Positions 43,059-50,459 of a DNA stretch of 52,899 bases are shown here, piece after piece. Location: NCBI RefSeq assembly GCF_002423035.1, contig NZ_DIUM01000106.1:1-52899 (forward strand), written 5' to 3'. The position numbers were made by a program, and so were the translations under genes. The notes beneath the pieces were generated by a model, which did no database searches, had not been told where the DNA came from, and saw only the letters and a list, made by a program, of their open reading frames with translations. This DNA is from Thiocapsa sp. UBA6158 (lineage in GTDB: Bacteria; Pseudomonadota; Gammaproteobacteria; Chromatiales; Chromatiaceae). How positions within the stretch are numbered: position 1 is the first letter of the stretch; every line of letters starts with the position of its first letter.

Positions 43059-43448
43059 TCAATCCTGACGGTGTGCGCCTTCGCCGGCCCCATGGTCATG
43101 GTCATGGGTGTGCGGAGCCGCCGCGGGCAGGGGTTGTCCGGCAAAGATGGCCGATACCGCCTGCACCGGATCCGTCGCACTGGTGGTGTAGACCTGGATT
43201 CCGTGGCGGGCCATCCGCTGGAGAAAACCATTTCCGGCACCCTGCGTGACAATCCCGTTCAGCTCGAGCTCGAACAGCGGATGATCCTCGCCGTGGTACT
43301 CGTGCAGGGACAACTCCATCGGCAGATCGAGCCGATCGACCTCGGTCGGATTGCCGTCGGCGTCCGCCTCGTAGACGAGGAAGCGACGGCTCTTGCCGGC
43401 ATGTCCGGTGATGGTTCGAAAGTTCTGGCTGGTGACGGCGATACGCAT
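43059..43448 (-). CDS. NifX/NifB-C-terminal-like protein, His-rich tail
   Basis: About 129 residues of the dinitrogenase iron-molybdenum cofactor (NifX/NafY/VnfX-like) fold: MRIAVTSQNFRTITGHAGKS at the start, DLPMELSLHEYHGEDHPLF, then ELELNGIVTQGAGNGFLQRM. The C-terminus is histidine-rich (HTHDHDHGAGEGAH), suggesting metal binding. GGGGAA precedes the ATG at 43448; the upstream frame to 43493 is less likely. No other nif genes are in the window, so a role as a general metal or cluster-binding protein is at least as likely as one in nitrogen fixation. Confidence 0.82.
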   Translation of the reverse strand: MRIAVTSQNFRTITGHAGKSRRFLVYEADADGNPTEVDRLDLPMELSLHEYHGEDHPLFELELNGIVTQGAGNGFLQRMARHGIQVYTTSATDPVQAVSAIFAGQPLPAAAPHTHDHDHGAGEGAHRQD

Positions 43449-43538
43449 GGATTTCCCCGTGTTCAGAATGGCGAGGACGCTTCGTTTGGTCATGGATTTG
43501 GGATCTCGTGGGATAGTCGGACTGTCCTGCCGCGGGAT

Positions 43539-43946
43539 TCAGGCCGGTGCCGCCTCTGCTTGGCGCAGGCGCATCGCCCAGTCCTCGATCGCTGCGTTCG
43601 CCACCGGCATGGGTGATTCAATGAAGGTGATCACGAAGCCGTCGTCGGTCTCGGCGATACCGATCGAACGTGGGCGCATCGCGAGTGCCTGCGGATTCTG
43701 CAGAGTGATGCCGAAACAGAAGACCAGATTCTTAGCAGCGCGGATGCCTTCGCCGATGCGTCCATCCGGGAGCGATCGGGTGTGTCGGAGGTGATCGAAC
43801 TCGGCAATGAAGATGGCCGAAGGATGTGCCTCGATGCAGGCCCTGAAATAACCGCAGACCGCATCGACCGAGTCGAACGGGGTCTCCTCGCGATCGATCT
43901 CGAGCACATAGACCGGAAAGGTCTCCTGCAGCAGGGTCTGTTTCAT
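43539..43946 (-). CDS. DUF6858-like small protein
   Basis: A 135-residue soluble protein (MKQTLLQETFPVYVLEIDRE; VCGYFRACIEAHPSAIFIAE; AKNLVFCFGITLQNPQALAM; RPRSIGIAETDDGFVITFIE). The pattern agrees with the DUF6858 family, small proteins found in autotrophic and sulfur bacteria and of unknown function. A GAGGGCAGATC ribosome-binding region precedes the ATG. It lies just upstream of the NifX-like gene on the same strand, and the two are probably co-transcribed. Family naming is from memory of the pattern and moderately sure. Confidence 0.65.
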   Translation of the reverse strand: MKQTLLQETFPVYVLEIDREETPFDSVDAVCGYFRACIEAHPSAIFIAEFDHLRHTRSLPDGRIGEGIRAAKNLVFCFGITLQNPQALAMRPRSIGIAETDDGFVITFIESPMPVANAAIEDWAMRLRQAEAAPA

Positions 43947-44047
43947 GATCTGCCCTCCCGGCCTCGGTCAAGCGGCGGTGCGGCACCGCGGAATGCGCCA
44001 TCATTGGGGGTGGGAGGTGTTCGAGGCATTGAAATCGGTCAACCCTG

Positions 44048-44242
44048 CTGAACTGCGTCCGGGGTATGCCTCGAGGCGATCCACTGGAAATGCCGCCGGA
44101 TCATGCCGAGAGGGTCGGCGGAGACGCGGTTCAGGATAAAAAATCAATCAATCTCTTGAAACGCGTCTCTCGCGAGGTTCATGGGTGTGCGCGATGCCGA
44201 TCATCACAGCGAACAGGGCATATCGCACCGGACGCGTTTCAA
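44048..44242. repeat. TTAAACCGCG-family inverted pair (after crp-like)
   Basis: Unit a, 44048-44134, runs from CTGAACTGCGTC to GACGCGGTTCAG (one C/T mismatch that would be a G-U pair in RNA). The spacer is GATAAAAAATCAATCAATCT plus C. Unit b, 44156-44242, runs from TTGAAACGCGTCC to GGACGCGTTTCAA (13-base perfect arms with a base pair different from other copies). The right end contains the TGA of the crp-like gene. Confidence 0.9.
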
Positions 44243-44949
44243 CCCTCCGCGATGCGCTTGAGGTTGGGGATGTCGAGCAGGAAGCGGTTGGGGCTGGTCT
44301 CGACGAGAAGGCTCTGGCGCTTGAACTCGGCGATGGTGCGGCTTGCGGTCTCGGTGGTGATGCCGAGCATGGCGCCCATGTCCTCGCGGCTGAACAATTG
44401 GCAGGCACTGCTCTCGCGATCGCGCACCAGGCGCAACAAGAGCCGGGCGATGCGCTGGCGGGCGGAACCGGTGGAGAGCTCGGTCAGCCAGGCGTCGGCC
44501 TCGTTCAAGGCGCGTTGCCAGCGCGAAATCAGCTCGCGGTGCAGATCCGGGTTGTTGCCCCCCAGATCGCGGACCAATCGGGCGGGAAAGCGGCAGACCT
44601 CGGTTGGCTGAAGGGCGACGGCCTCGTGCTGATAGGTCCCGCCCTCGAGCATGGCCTCCAGGCCCAGGACATCGGTGGTCCGTGCGATCCGCACGATCCG
44701 CTGACTCCCGTCCGGAAGATACTGCACCAGTTTCAGGACACCGGTCCGTACGGTAAACATGTGATCGGCCGGATCACCCGTACGGTAAAGACTGGTGCCG
44801 GGCTTCAGGGTGAATTGGTCGATCGGGTCGTGGATCCGCTCGAAATCGGCCTCGGCCAAACCGGCGAACAGAACGGTGGTACGGAGCGAGCAGTTGAGAC
44901 AATCGGCCTCGCCCGACCAGGCATCTCGCAGCGTGACACTTTTTACCAT
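44239..44949 (-). CDS. Crp/Fnr-family transcription regulator
   Basis: A 236-residue Crp/Fnr regulator with a cyclic-nucleotide-binding-like beta-roll (about residues 25-140) and a C-terminal winged helix (LFSREDMGAMLGITTETASR). Cysteines C17 and C20 (DCLNCS) and C119 (EVCRFPA) recall the Fe-S ligands of FNR, but the usual third N-terminal cysteine is absent, so an oxygen-labile [4Fe-4S] cluster is possible and not established. The recognition helix contains E-T-A-S-R, as in FNR-like proteins binding TTGAT half-sites. It lies near cydABX on the same strand and may control them. The stop TGA is in a repeat end. Confidence 0.9.
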   Translation of the reverse strand: MVKSVTLRDAWSGEADCLNCSLRTTVLFAGLAEADFERIHDPIDQFTLKPGTSLYRTGDPADHMFTVRTGVLKLVQYLPDGSQRIVRIARTTDVLGLEAMLEGGTYQHEAVALQPTEVCRFPARLVRDLGGNNPDLHRELISRWQRALNEADAWLTELSTGSARQRIARLLLRLVRDRESSACQLFSREDMGAMLGITTETASRTIAEFKRQSLLVETSPNRFLLDIPNLKRIAEG

Positions 44950-45150
44950 GTGGGTCGTCGGACTCCAGTCGTTCTCGGCACGGCCGTGCCTGATGGCCCA
45001 GTGTAGCCGATCGGTTCGGGGAGATCATTGCGCAGGCGGGGTTGCGTCGCGTCGTCGCCCTCTCTACCTTGTCGGATCCGCCACCCGACGAACGCCCCAT
45101 CGCATGTTCACGCGCGGGATTGGCCCCTCTCATTCCACACGGTACGACCG

Positions 45151-47067
45151 ATGACCTTGCTCAGCCTCGACTCCGTTGCCCTCTCCTATGGCCTGCCGCC
45201 GCTCTTGGAGGATATCTCATTCAGCATCGAGCGAGGGGAGCGGCTCTGTCTGATCGGTCGTAACGGCGCGGGCAAGTCGACCTTGCTGCGGATCATCGAC
45301 GGCGAGATCCAGGCCGATTCGGGTCAGATCCGCGCGGCTGCCGGGCTCAAGGTAGCGCGCCTGAGGCAGGAGATCCCGCGCGGAGAGGAGGGGAGCGTCT
45401 TCGAGGTCGTCTCCGCCGGCTTGGGCGATCTGGGCGTTCTTCTGAGCGATTACTTCAGGCTCTCACACGGCTTGGGGAGTGATCCGAGCGAGGAGGACCT
45501 GACCCGTCTGGCACGGGTCCAGCAGCAATTGGAGGACGGCGGCGGCTGGGCCATCGAGCAACGCACGGAGCGTGTCATCTCACGCCTCGGGCTCGACGCC
45601 GAGGCCAGGTTCAGCGCGCTTTCGGGCGGTCTGCAACGTCGCGTCCTGCTCGCTCGTGCGCTGGTGACCGAGCCGGATCTGCTGCTGCTCGACGAGCCGA
45701 CCAACCATCTGGACATCGATGCGATCGATTGGCTCGAAGACTTTCTGATCGACTTTCCAGGCTCCTTGCTCTTCGTCACCCATGATCGGCGCTTCCTGCA
45801 ACGGGTCGCGACCCGGATCCTGGAGCTCGATCGCGGGCGGATCACCGACTGGCCCGGCGACTACGCCAACTATCTGCGTCGTCGCGAGGAGCGTCTGCAT
45901 GCCGAGGCACAGGCCGCGGCGCAGTTCGACCGCAAGCTCGCCGAGGAGGAGGTCTGGATCCGCCAAGGCATCAAGGCGCGGCGTACCCGCAACGAAGGCC
46001 GCGTGCGCGCGCTCGAATCCATGCGCCGCGAACGTCTCGAGCGGCGCGAGCTGCAGGGCACGGCGCGTCTGCGTCTGAGCGAGGCGGATCGTTCCGGCAA
46101 GCTGGTGGTCGAGGCCGACGAGATCAGCTTCGCCTGGGGCGGCACCCCGGTGATCCGCGACTTCAGTACCCTGATCCTGCGCGGCGACAAGATCGGCATC
46201 ATCGGCCCGAACGGTGCGGGCAAGAGCACGCTGCTGAAGCTGCTGCTCGGTGGCTTGGAGCCGCAGGTCGGCGAGATCCGACGCGGAACCAACCTGCAGG
46301 TGGCCTATTTCGATCAACTGCGCGCCCAGTTGGACCTCGACAAGAGCGTCCAGGACAACGTCGCGGGCGGCAGCGACAAGGTCGAGGTCGACGGCCAGAG
46401 CCGACACGTCCTCTCCTATCTGAAGGACTTTCTCTTCACACCCGAGCGCGCACGCCAGCCGGTCAGGGCGCTCTCGGGCGGCGAGCGCAATCGCTTGCTG
46501 CTGGCCAAGCTCTTTACCCGCCCGGCCAATCTGCTGGTGCTCGACGAGCCGACCAACGATCTGGATACCGAAACACTCGAGCTGCTCGAAGACCTCCTGG
46601 TCGAGTTCCAGGGCACCCTCTTGCTGGTCTCTCACGACCGGGTTCTGCTCGACAATGTCGCCACCAGCACCCTGGTCTTCGAGGGCGAGGGCCGGGTCCG
46701 CGAGTATGTCGGCGGATACGAGGACTGGGTGCGTCAACGCGATCCGCGGCGCTCGGGCGAGTTCAAGACCAAACCGGCGGACTCCGGGACGCCGGTGTCG
46801 GCCCCCGCGGGCGGGTCGACTCAACCCAAGGCCGCGCCCAAGGGCGAGAAGCTAAGCTTCAAGGAGACACGCGAGCTTGCAGAGCTGCCGGCCCGAATCG
46901 AGGCGCTGGAGAGCGCACAAACCGAGCTGCATGCACGCCTGGCCGATCCGGCCTTCTATCAGGCCGCTCGCGAGGAGGTCGCTGCGGTCAAGGCGCGTCT
47001 GGCGGCGTTGGAGTCCGAGCTCGAAACCGCCTACGCGCGCTGGGAAACCCTTGAGGCGCGGCGCTGA
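45151..47067 (+). CDS. uup: ABC-F ATPase Uup
   Basis: A 638-residue soluble ABC-F protein with two ATPase domains. Walker A motifs are GRNGAGKSTLLRIIDG (first) and GPNGAGKSTLLKLLLG (second), signatures FSALSGGLQRRVLLARAL and VRALSGGERNRLLLAKLF, Walker B LLLLDEPTNHLDI and LLVLDEPTNDLDT. A C-terminal coiled coil (LPARIEALESAQTELHARLA...LAALESELETAYARWETLEA) is the Uup-specific DNA-binding type. The start at 45151 (MTLLSLDSVALSYG) begins the first ABC domain properly; the longer frame is unsupported. Uup acts on ribosomes and on branched DNA intermediates. Confidence 0.95.
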   Translation: MTLLSLDSVALSYGLPPLLEDISFSIERGERLCLIGRNGAGKSTLLRIIDGEIQADSGQIRAAAGLKVARLRQEIPRGEEGSVFEVVSAGLGDLGVLLSDYFRLSHGLGSDPSEEDLTRLARVQQQLEDGGGWAIEQRTERVISRLGLDAEARFSALSGGLQRRVLLARALVTEPDLLLLDEPTNHLDIDAIDWLEDFLIDFPGSLLFVTHDRRFLQRVATRILELDRGRITDWPGDYANYLRRREERLHAEAQAAAQFDRKLAEEEVWIRQGIKARRTRNEGRVRALESMRRERLERRELQGTARLRLSEADRSGKLVVEADEISFAWGGTPVIRDFSTLILRGDKIGIIGPNGAGKSTLLKLLLGGLEPQVGEIRRGTNLQVAYFDQLRAQLDLDKSVQDNVAGGSDKVEVDGQSRHVLSYLKDFLFTPERARQPVRALSGGERNRLLLAKLFTRPANLLVLDEPTNDLDTETLELLEDLLVEFQGTLLLVSHDRVLLDNVATSTLVFEGEGRVREYVGGYEDWVRQRDPRRSGEFKTKPADSGTPVSAPAGGSTQPKAAPKGEKLSFKETRELAELPARIEALESAQTELHARLADPAFYQAAREEVAAVKARLAALESELETAYARWETLEARR

Positions 47068-47070
47068 TCC

Positions 47071-47134
47071 AGCGGGAGCGAGGCCGTGCATGCGCAGCCG
47101 GACCGACCGGCGGGTGTCGGGCCTCGCTCCCGCT
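47071..47134. repeat. Inverted repeat after uup
   Basis: Perfect 15-base arms AGCGGGAGCGAGGCC (47071-47085) and GGCCTCGCTCCCGCT (47120-47134) around a 34-base centre. There is no T-tract. It is REP/BIME-like and may slow transcription or stabilise the uup mRNA end. Confidence 0.7.
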
Positions 47135-47326
47135 CGGCCCGACCGACGGACGAACGCCGAACGGCGCGTTTGTCGCCGTCCGCGTCCTGAACTACCATCA
47201 TCGATCGGTCCGGGTTTGCTCGATGGCGTGTTCCGCATCACACGGGTGCTTCACGGTCGGCCCGGCTCCGCACAAATCCACTGTGGTCGCGGAATGCGCT
47301 GTTCAACGCGTGAAATTTGTACCAAT

Positions 47327-47412
47327 TTGAACCGCGTCGGGCATGAGTCTCTCCAGGTGCTCACGCGGCTGTTTCCCGCCAAACATCGGTTGTCACTCAG
47401 GACGCGGTTCAA
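47327..47412. repeat. TTAAACCGCG-family element, unit before kinase gene
   Basis: Eighty-six bases from TTGAACCGCGTC to GACGCGGTTCAA (perfect 12-base arms). It ends four bases before the ATG at 47416. About 12-20 bases to the left, TGCGCTGTTCAA resembles another unit's end with an AT-rich spacer between, so this may be the right half of a decayed pair. Confidence 0.85.
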
Positions 47413-47415
47413 TCC

Positions 47416-48288
47416 ATGAAGTTCAAGGTCGATGAATTTCGCAGCTGGAAGCACAAGTGCATCACGTTGCTCGGGATGTCGGGGGTCGGCAAGACCCATC
47501 TCTCCGAGATGTTGCGTCGCAACGACTGGTTTCACTACTCCGGCGACTACCGGATCGGGACGCGGTATCTCAACGAGCACATCCTCGACCTCATCAAGGC
47601 GCACGCGATGCGCGATCCCTTCCTGCGCGATCTCCTGCGCCACGATTGGGTCGCCATCCACAACAATATCAAGATCAAGGATTTGGGGCCTGTTCTGAGC
47701 TTCGTCGGCAAGCTCGGTAACCCCGAGCGCGGCGGGCTGCCGCTGGGCGAGTTCAACCGTCGCCAGGCGCTGTATCGCGAGGCGGAGATCGCGGCCATGA
47801 TGGATGTGCCCGATTTCGTGCGAAAGGCGCAGGAGATCTACAGCTATCCGCATCTGATCAACGACGTCGGCGGGAGTCTCTGCGAGCTCGATGAGCCGCG
47901 GGTCATCGATCTACTCGCCAAGCACAGCCTGATCCTCTACATCCGGGTCCCGGAGGCGGACGAGATCAAGTTGATTCAACGTGCTCAGGCCGATCCCAAG
48001 CCGCTCTACTATCGCCCCGATTTCCTGCGTGCCGCACTCAAGGACTATTTGTCGGTCCATGGACTCGACTATGTCGCGCAAGTGGATCCGGATGACTTCA
48101 CGCGCTGGGTCTTCCCGCGCCTGTTCCATTCGCGGGTGCCGCGTTACGAGGCGATCGCGCGTCCTTATGGCTATACGGTCTCGTCCGAGGATGTCGCGCA
48201 GGTGCGCGACGAGCAGGATTTCATGCGGTTGATCGAATCGGCGATCGGACAGGCCGAGACGCCGGCCTTCGATCCCGAGATGCGGTAA
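47416..48288 (+). CDS. Unassigned P-loop kinase-like protein
   Basis: A 290-residue soluble protein with a Walker A loop near the N-terminus (LLGMSGVGKTHLSEML; G20 to T27), then WFHYSGDYRIGTRYLNEHIL, YSYPHLINDVGGSLCELDEP and LAKHSLILYIRVPEADEIKL. The order P-loop, substrate-like DYRIGTRYL segment, NDVGG-S and a strand with hydrophobic residues resembles small-molecule or nucleoside kinases (shikimate/gluconate kinase-like). No known family signature fixes a substrate. The ATG lies four bases after a repeat element, with no independent ribosome-binding site. metA starts 22 bases downstream, so the two are probably co-transcribed. Confidence 0.8.
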   Translation: MKFKVDEFRSWKHKCITLLGMSGVGKTHLSEMLRRNDWFHYSGDYRIGTRYLNEHILDLIKAHAMRDPFLRDLLRHDWVAIHNNIKIKDLGPVLSFVGKLGNPERGGLPLGEFNRRQALYREAEIAAMMDVPDFVRKAQEIYSYPHLINDVGGSLCELDEPRVIDLLAKHSLILYIRVPEADEIKLIQRAQADPKPLYYRPDFLRAALKDYLSVHGLDYVAQVDPDDFTRWVFPRLFHSRVPRYEAIARPYGYTVSSEDVAQVRDEQDFMRLIESAIGQAETPAFDPEMR

Positions 48289-48310
48289 CCCGAACGACAG
48301 GACCGAACCC

Positions 48311-49402
48311 ATGCCGATCGTCGCCCACAACGACCTGCCTACCTTCGAGCGTCTGCGCGAAGAGGGCCACAAGATCCTCGCGCCCGATCACGCGCTTCAG
48401 CAGGACATCCGCGAGCTTCATATCGGCTTGCTGAACATGATGCCGGATGCCGCGCTTGCGGCGACCGAGCGACAGTTCTTCCGGCTGATCGGTCAGAGCA
48501 ATCAGATCGCGCAGTTCTATGTCCACCCCTTCACGCTCGACGCGCTCGAGCGCGGCCCCATCACCCGCGAGTATGTCGAGCGCTACTACGAGCCATTCGA
48601 GAAGATCCGGGCGGAGGGCCTGGATGCATTGGTGATCACCGGGGCCAATGTCATGGGTCCGGACCTTGCGAGTCAGACCTTCTGGGAGCCGCTGATCGAG
48701 GTGGTCGACTGGGCTTATCACAACGTCAGTTCGACACTCTGCTCGTGCTTGGCGACGCATGCGGTGTTGCAGTTTCGCTACGGTCAGAGGCGCCGTCCGC
48801 TCGGCGAGAAGCGCTGGGGTGTCTACGTGCATCGCGTCATCGACCGCAGCCATCCCTTGGTGAGCAGTGTGAATACGCGCTTCGACGTGCCGCATTCGCG
48901 CTTCAACGAGATCGGCCGGGACCAGTTCGAGGCGGCCGGCCTGCACATCCTGGCCGAGAGCGAGGAGGCCGGAGTTCATCTCGCGGTCAGCCCGGACGGC
49001 TTCCGCCAGGTGTTCTTTCAGGGCCACCCCGAGTACGACATCATCTCGCTGCTCAAGGAGTACAAGCGCGAGGTCAACCGTTTCGCCTCTGGAGAGCGCG
49101 ACCGGTATCCGCCTGTCCCCGAGAACTATTTCGGCGTCCAGTCGCGTGCCATCTTGGACGAGCACCGCGAGCGGATACTCGATGCACTCGATCAGGGTCG
49201 CGAGCTGCCCGCCTTCCCCGAGCATCACATCGTCGGCAGGCTCGACAACACCTGGCACGACAGCGGCGAAGGTGTGCTTGGCAACTGGATGGGGTTGATC
49301 TATCAGGTCACCAACAACGACCGTAGGCTTCCGTTCATGGCGGATGTGGATCCCGACGATCCGCTTGCGCTCAGTTGGCGTCGACCCCGCGCTTCAACCT
49401 AA
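48311..49402 (+). CDS. metA: Homoserine O-succinyltransferase (MetA)
   Basis: A 363-residue MetA-family homoserine O-acyltransferase, first committed step of methionine synthesis. Seen are LLNMMPDAALAATERQFFRL, the glutamine-amidotransferase-like elbow STLCSCLATHA with catalytic C146, RFDVPHSRFNEI, and the catalytic histidine in FFQGHPEYDI. The C-terminus is slightly longer than E. coli MetA (309 residues), with an extra segment ending VDPDDPLALSW. The succinyl or acetyl preference cannot be decided by eye. AGGACCGAACCC precedes the ATG. It is downstream of the kinase-like gene. The bases after the TAA resemble a decayed repeat head. Confidence 0.92.
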   Translation: MPIVAHNDLPTFERLREEGHKILAPDHALQQDIRELHIGLLNMMPDAALAATERQFFRLIGQSNQIAQFYVHPFTLDALERGPITREYVERYYEPFEKIRAEGLDALVITGANVMGPDLASQTFWEPLIEVVDWAYHNVSSTLCSCLATHAVLQFRYGQRRRPLGEKRWGVYVHRVIDRSHPLVSSVNTRFDVPHSRFNEIGRDQFEAAGLHILAESEEAGVHLAVSPDGFRQVFFQGHPEYDIISLLKEYKREVNRFASGERDRYPPVPENYFGVQSRAILDEHRERILDALDQGRELPAFPEHHIVGRLDNTWHDSGEGVLGNWMGLIYQVTNNDRRLPFMADVDPDDPLALSWRRPRAST

Positions 49403-49405
49403 GAT

Positions 49406-49871
49406 TGCGCCCGGTTCGTTCGGCTCGGAATCCTCGAGATCGCGTTTGTCTACCTTGCCGATCCGAATGAGCGGCCTCTCCGGGTCCATGAGCAAGGCCG
49501 AGCGGGCCTTGTCGCGACCGTCCTTTTCAGTGGTTTTTCGCCACCGACGCGCGAACGGAAGTCGATCGCGGGATCTTTAATTGTCGCCGCGTTGTATCTC
49601 GACAACAGGTGCGTCCTCCTGTCTCGAAAGATACCGCTGATCGGCTCGATGACTTTTTTCACCCCATGTGATCGATTTAGCGAAAAAAAGGCTGTTGTCT
49701 GGTTGTTGTTTGTTGCGTTTTGATACTAAACTTGACGCATGAGATGCCGTGTGTGACGAAAAGGAAACAGCCTGTTGCCGGTATGTTTCTCTCGTTGCCG
49801 AGCGGGCAGCTCAACCGACTTTCCCGGGCGGGATGATCGGCATCCAAGCAACAGATTCCACTGAGAAAAAC
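49406..49871. other. Intergenic stretch upstream of small ORF
   Basis: About 465 bases after metA. The first bases (TAAGATTGCGCCCGG, including the metA stop) resemble a degenerate repeat head without a matching tail. The 49680-49740 part is AT-richer and could hold a promoter for the small ORF that follows. No other gene is supported. Confidence 0.4.
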
Positions 49872-50147
49872 ATGTTCGAGCAAACCGAAAACGCGATCCG
49901 CTACAAATGGAATCCCAGAACCTACACCGGGTTCAAGCTGCGTTACGACGCCGAGGGCGCAGCGAAGGGCGGGCATTGCTGCTTCCACGTCGAAGACTGG
50001 ACCTTTCGCAGTATCGCCGGCGAGTGGCCATGCGAGGATCTCGACGAGGCACTGGAGGTGCTGAATCACTTCTTCGCGATCGACGTCGCCCAAGAGCGCG
50101 AGCGTCTGGCCGCGTGGCTCCCGGTGACCCTGGCGCAAGCGGCCTAG
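49872..50147 (+). CDS. Small conserved-looking hypothetical protein
   Basis: About 91 residues starting MFEQTENAIRYKWNPRTYTG, followed by FKLRYDAEGAAKGGHCCFHV, EDWTFRSIAGEWPCEDLDEA and LEVLNHFFAIDVAQERERLA. Composition and codon bias are protein-like. I do not recognise a family. The start at 49872 is chosen because coding character begins there; a GTG at 49749 and an ATG at 49833 extend the frame with poorer sequence. Single gene, upstream of soeA by about 310 bases. Confidence 0.6.
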   Translation: MFEQTENAIRYKWNPRTYTGFKLRYDAEGAAKGGHCCFHVEDWTFRSIAGEWPCEDLDEALEVLNHFFAIDVAQERERLAAWLPVTLAQAA

Positions 50148-50202
50148 TCCGCGACGTCGGGCGCGCCGGCTCCGGCTCTCGTCAGGCTCCTCGAGACCCG
50201 CA

Positions 50203-50224
50203 CCTCCGGGCGTTCGCCCGGAGG
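50203..50224. terminator. GC-rich hairpin upstream of soeA
   Basis: Perfect 10-base stem CCTCCGGGCG / CGCCCGGAGG with loop TT, about 55 bases after the small ORF. No T-tract follows, so it may only mark the mRNA end. Confidence 0.35.
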
Positions 50225-50388
50225 AGCGAGCGCGCGTTTGCAGTACAGCGGCTTCTCGCCTCTCCCTCTCCCTCGGCTCACATCTTCGTCACGTAAGCGA
50301 CTCGATCGTCCCCGTTCCCGCCTGCCGGCGTCCCGATCGCCGGGCTCCTGCTCGGCCGGCCCTGCAATTTCCCGGGCCGGCATCAAGT

Positions 50389-50418
50389 TTGAAACATAGA
50401 CAGCCCCAATATTAGAAT
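50389..50418 (+). promoter_or_regulatory. Candidate sigma-70-like promoter for soeA
   Basis: TTGAAA (50389-50394) and TAGAAT (50413-50418) are separated by 18 bases, 42 bases before the soeA start, in an otherwise GC-rich region. Based on sequence similarity only. Confidence 0.4.
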
Positions 50419-50459
50419 GCAGTAATCGTCCGGCCCACTCCTCGCCAAAAGGTGCTTAC

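Noticed and set aside
45580..46824. 414-codon minus-strand frame opposite uup
   Set aside because: Antisense to two intact ABC domains; no motifs of its own.
18128..47412. Repeat family considered as a CRISPR array or tandem satellite
   Set aside because: Units are dispersed over 29 kb between different genes, about 85 bp long with inverted ends, and do not form a direct-repeat/spacer array.
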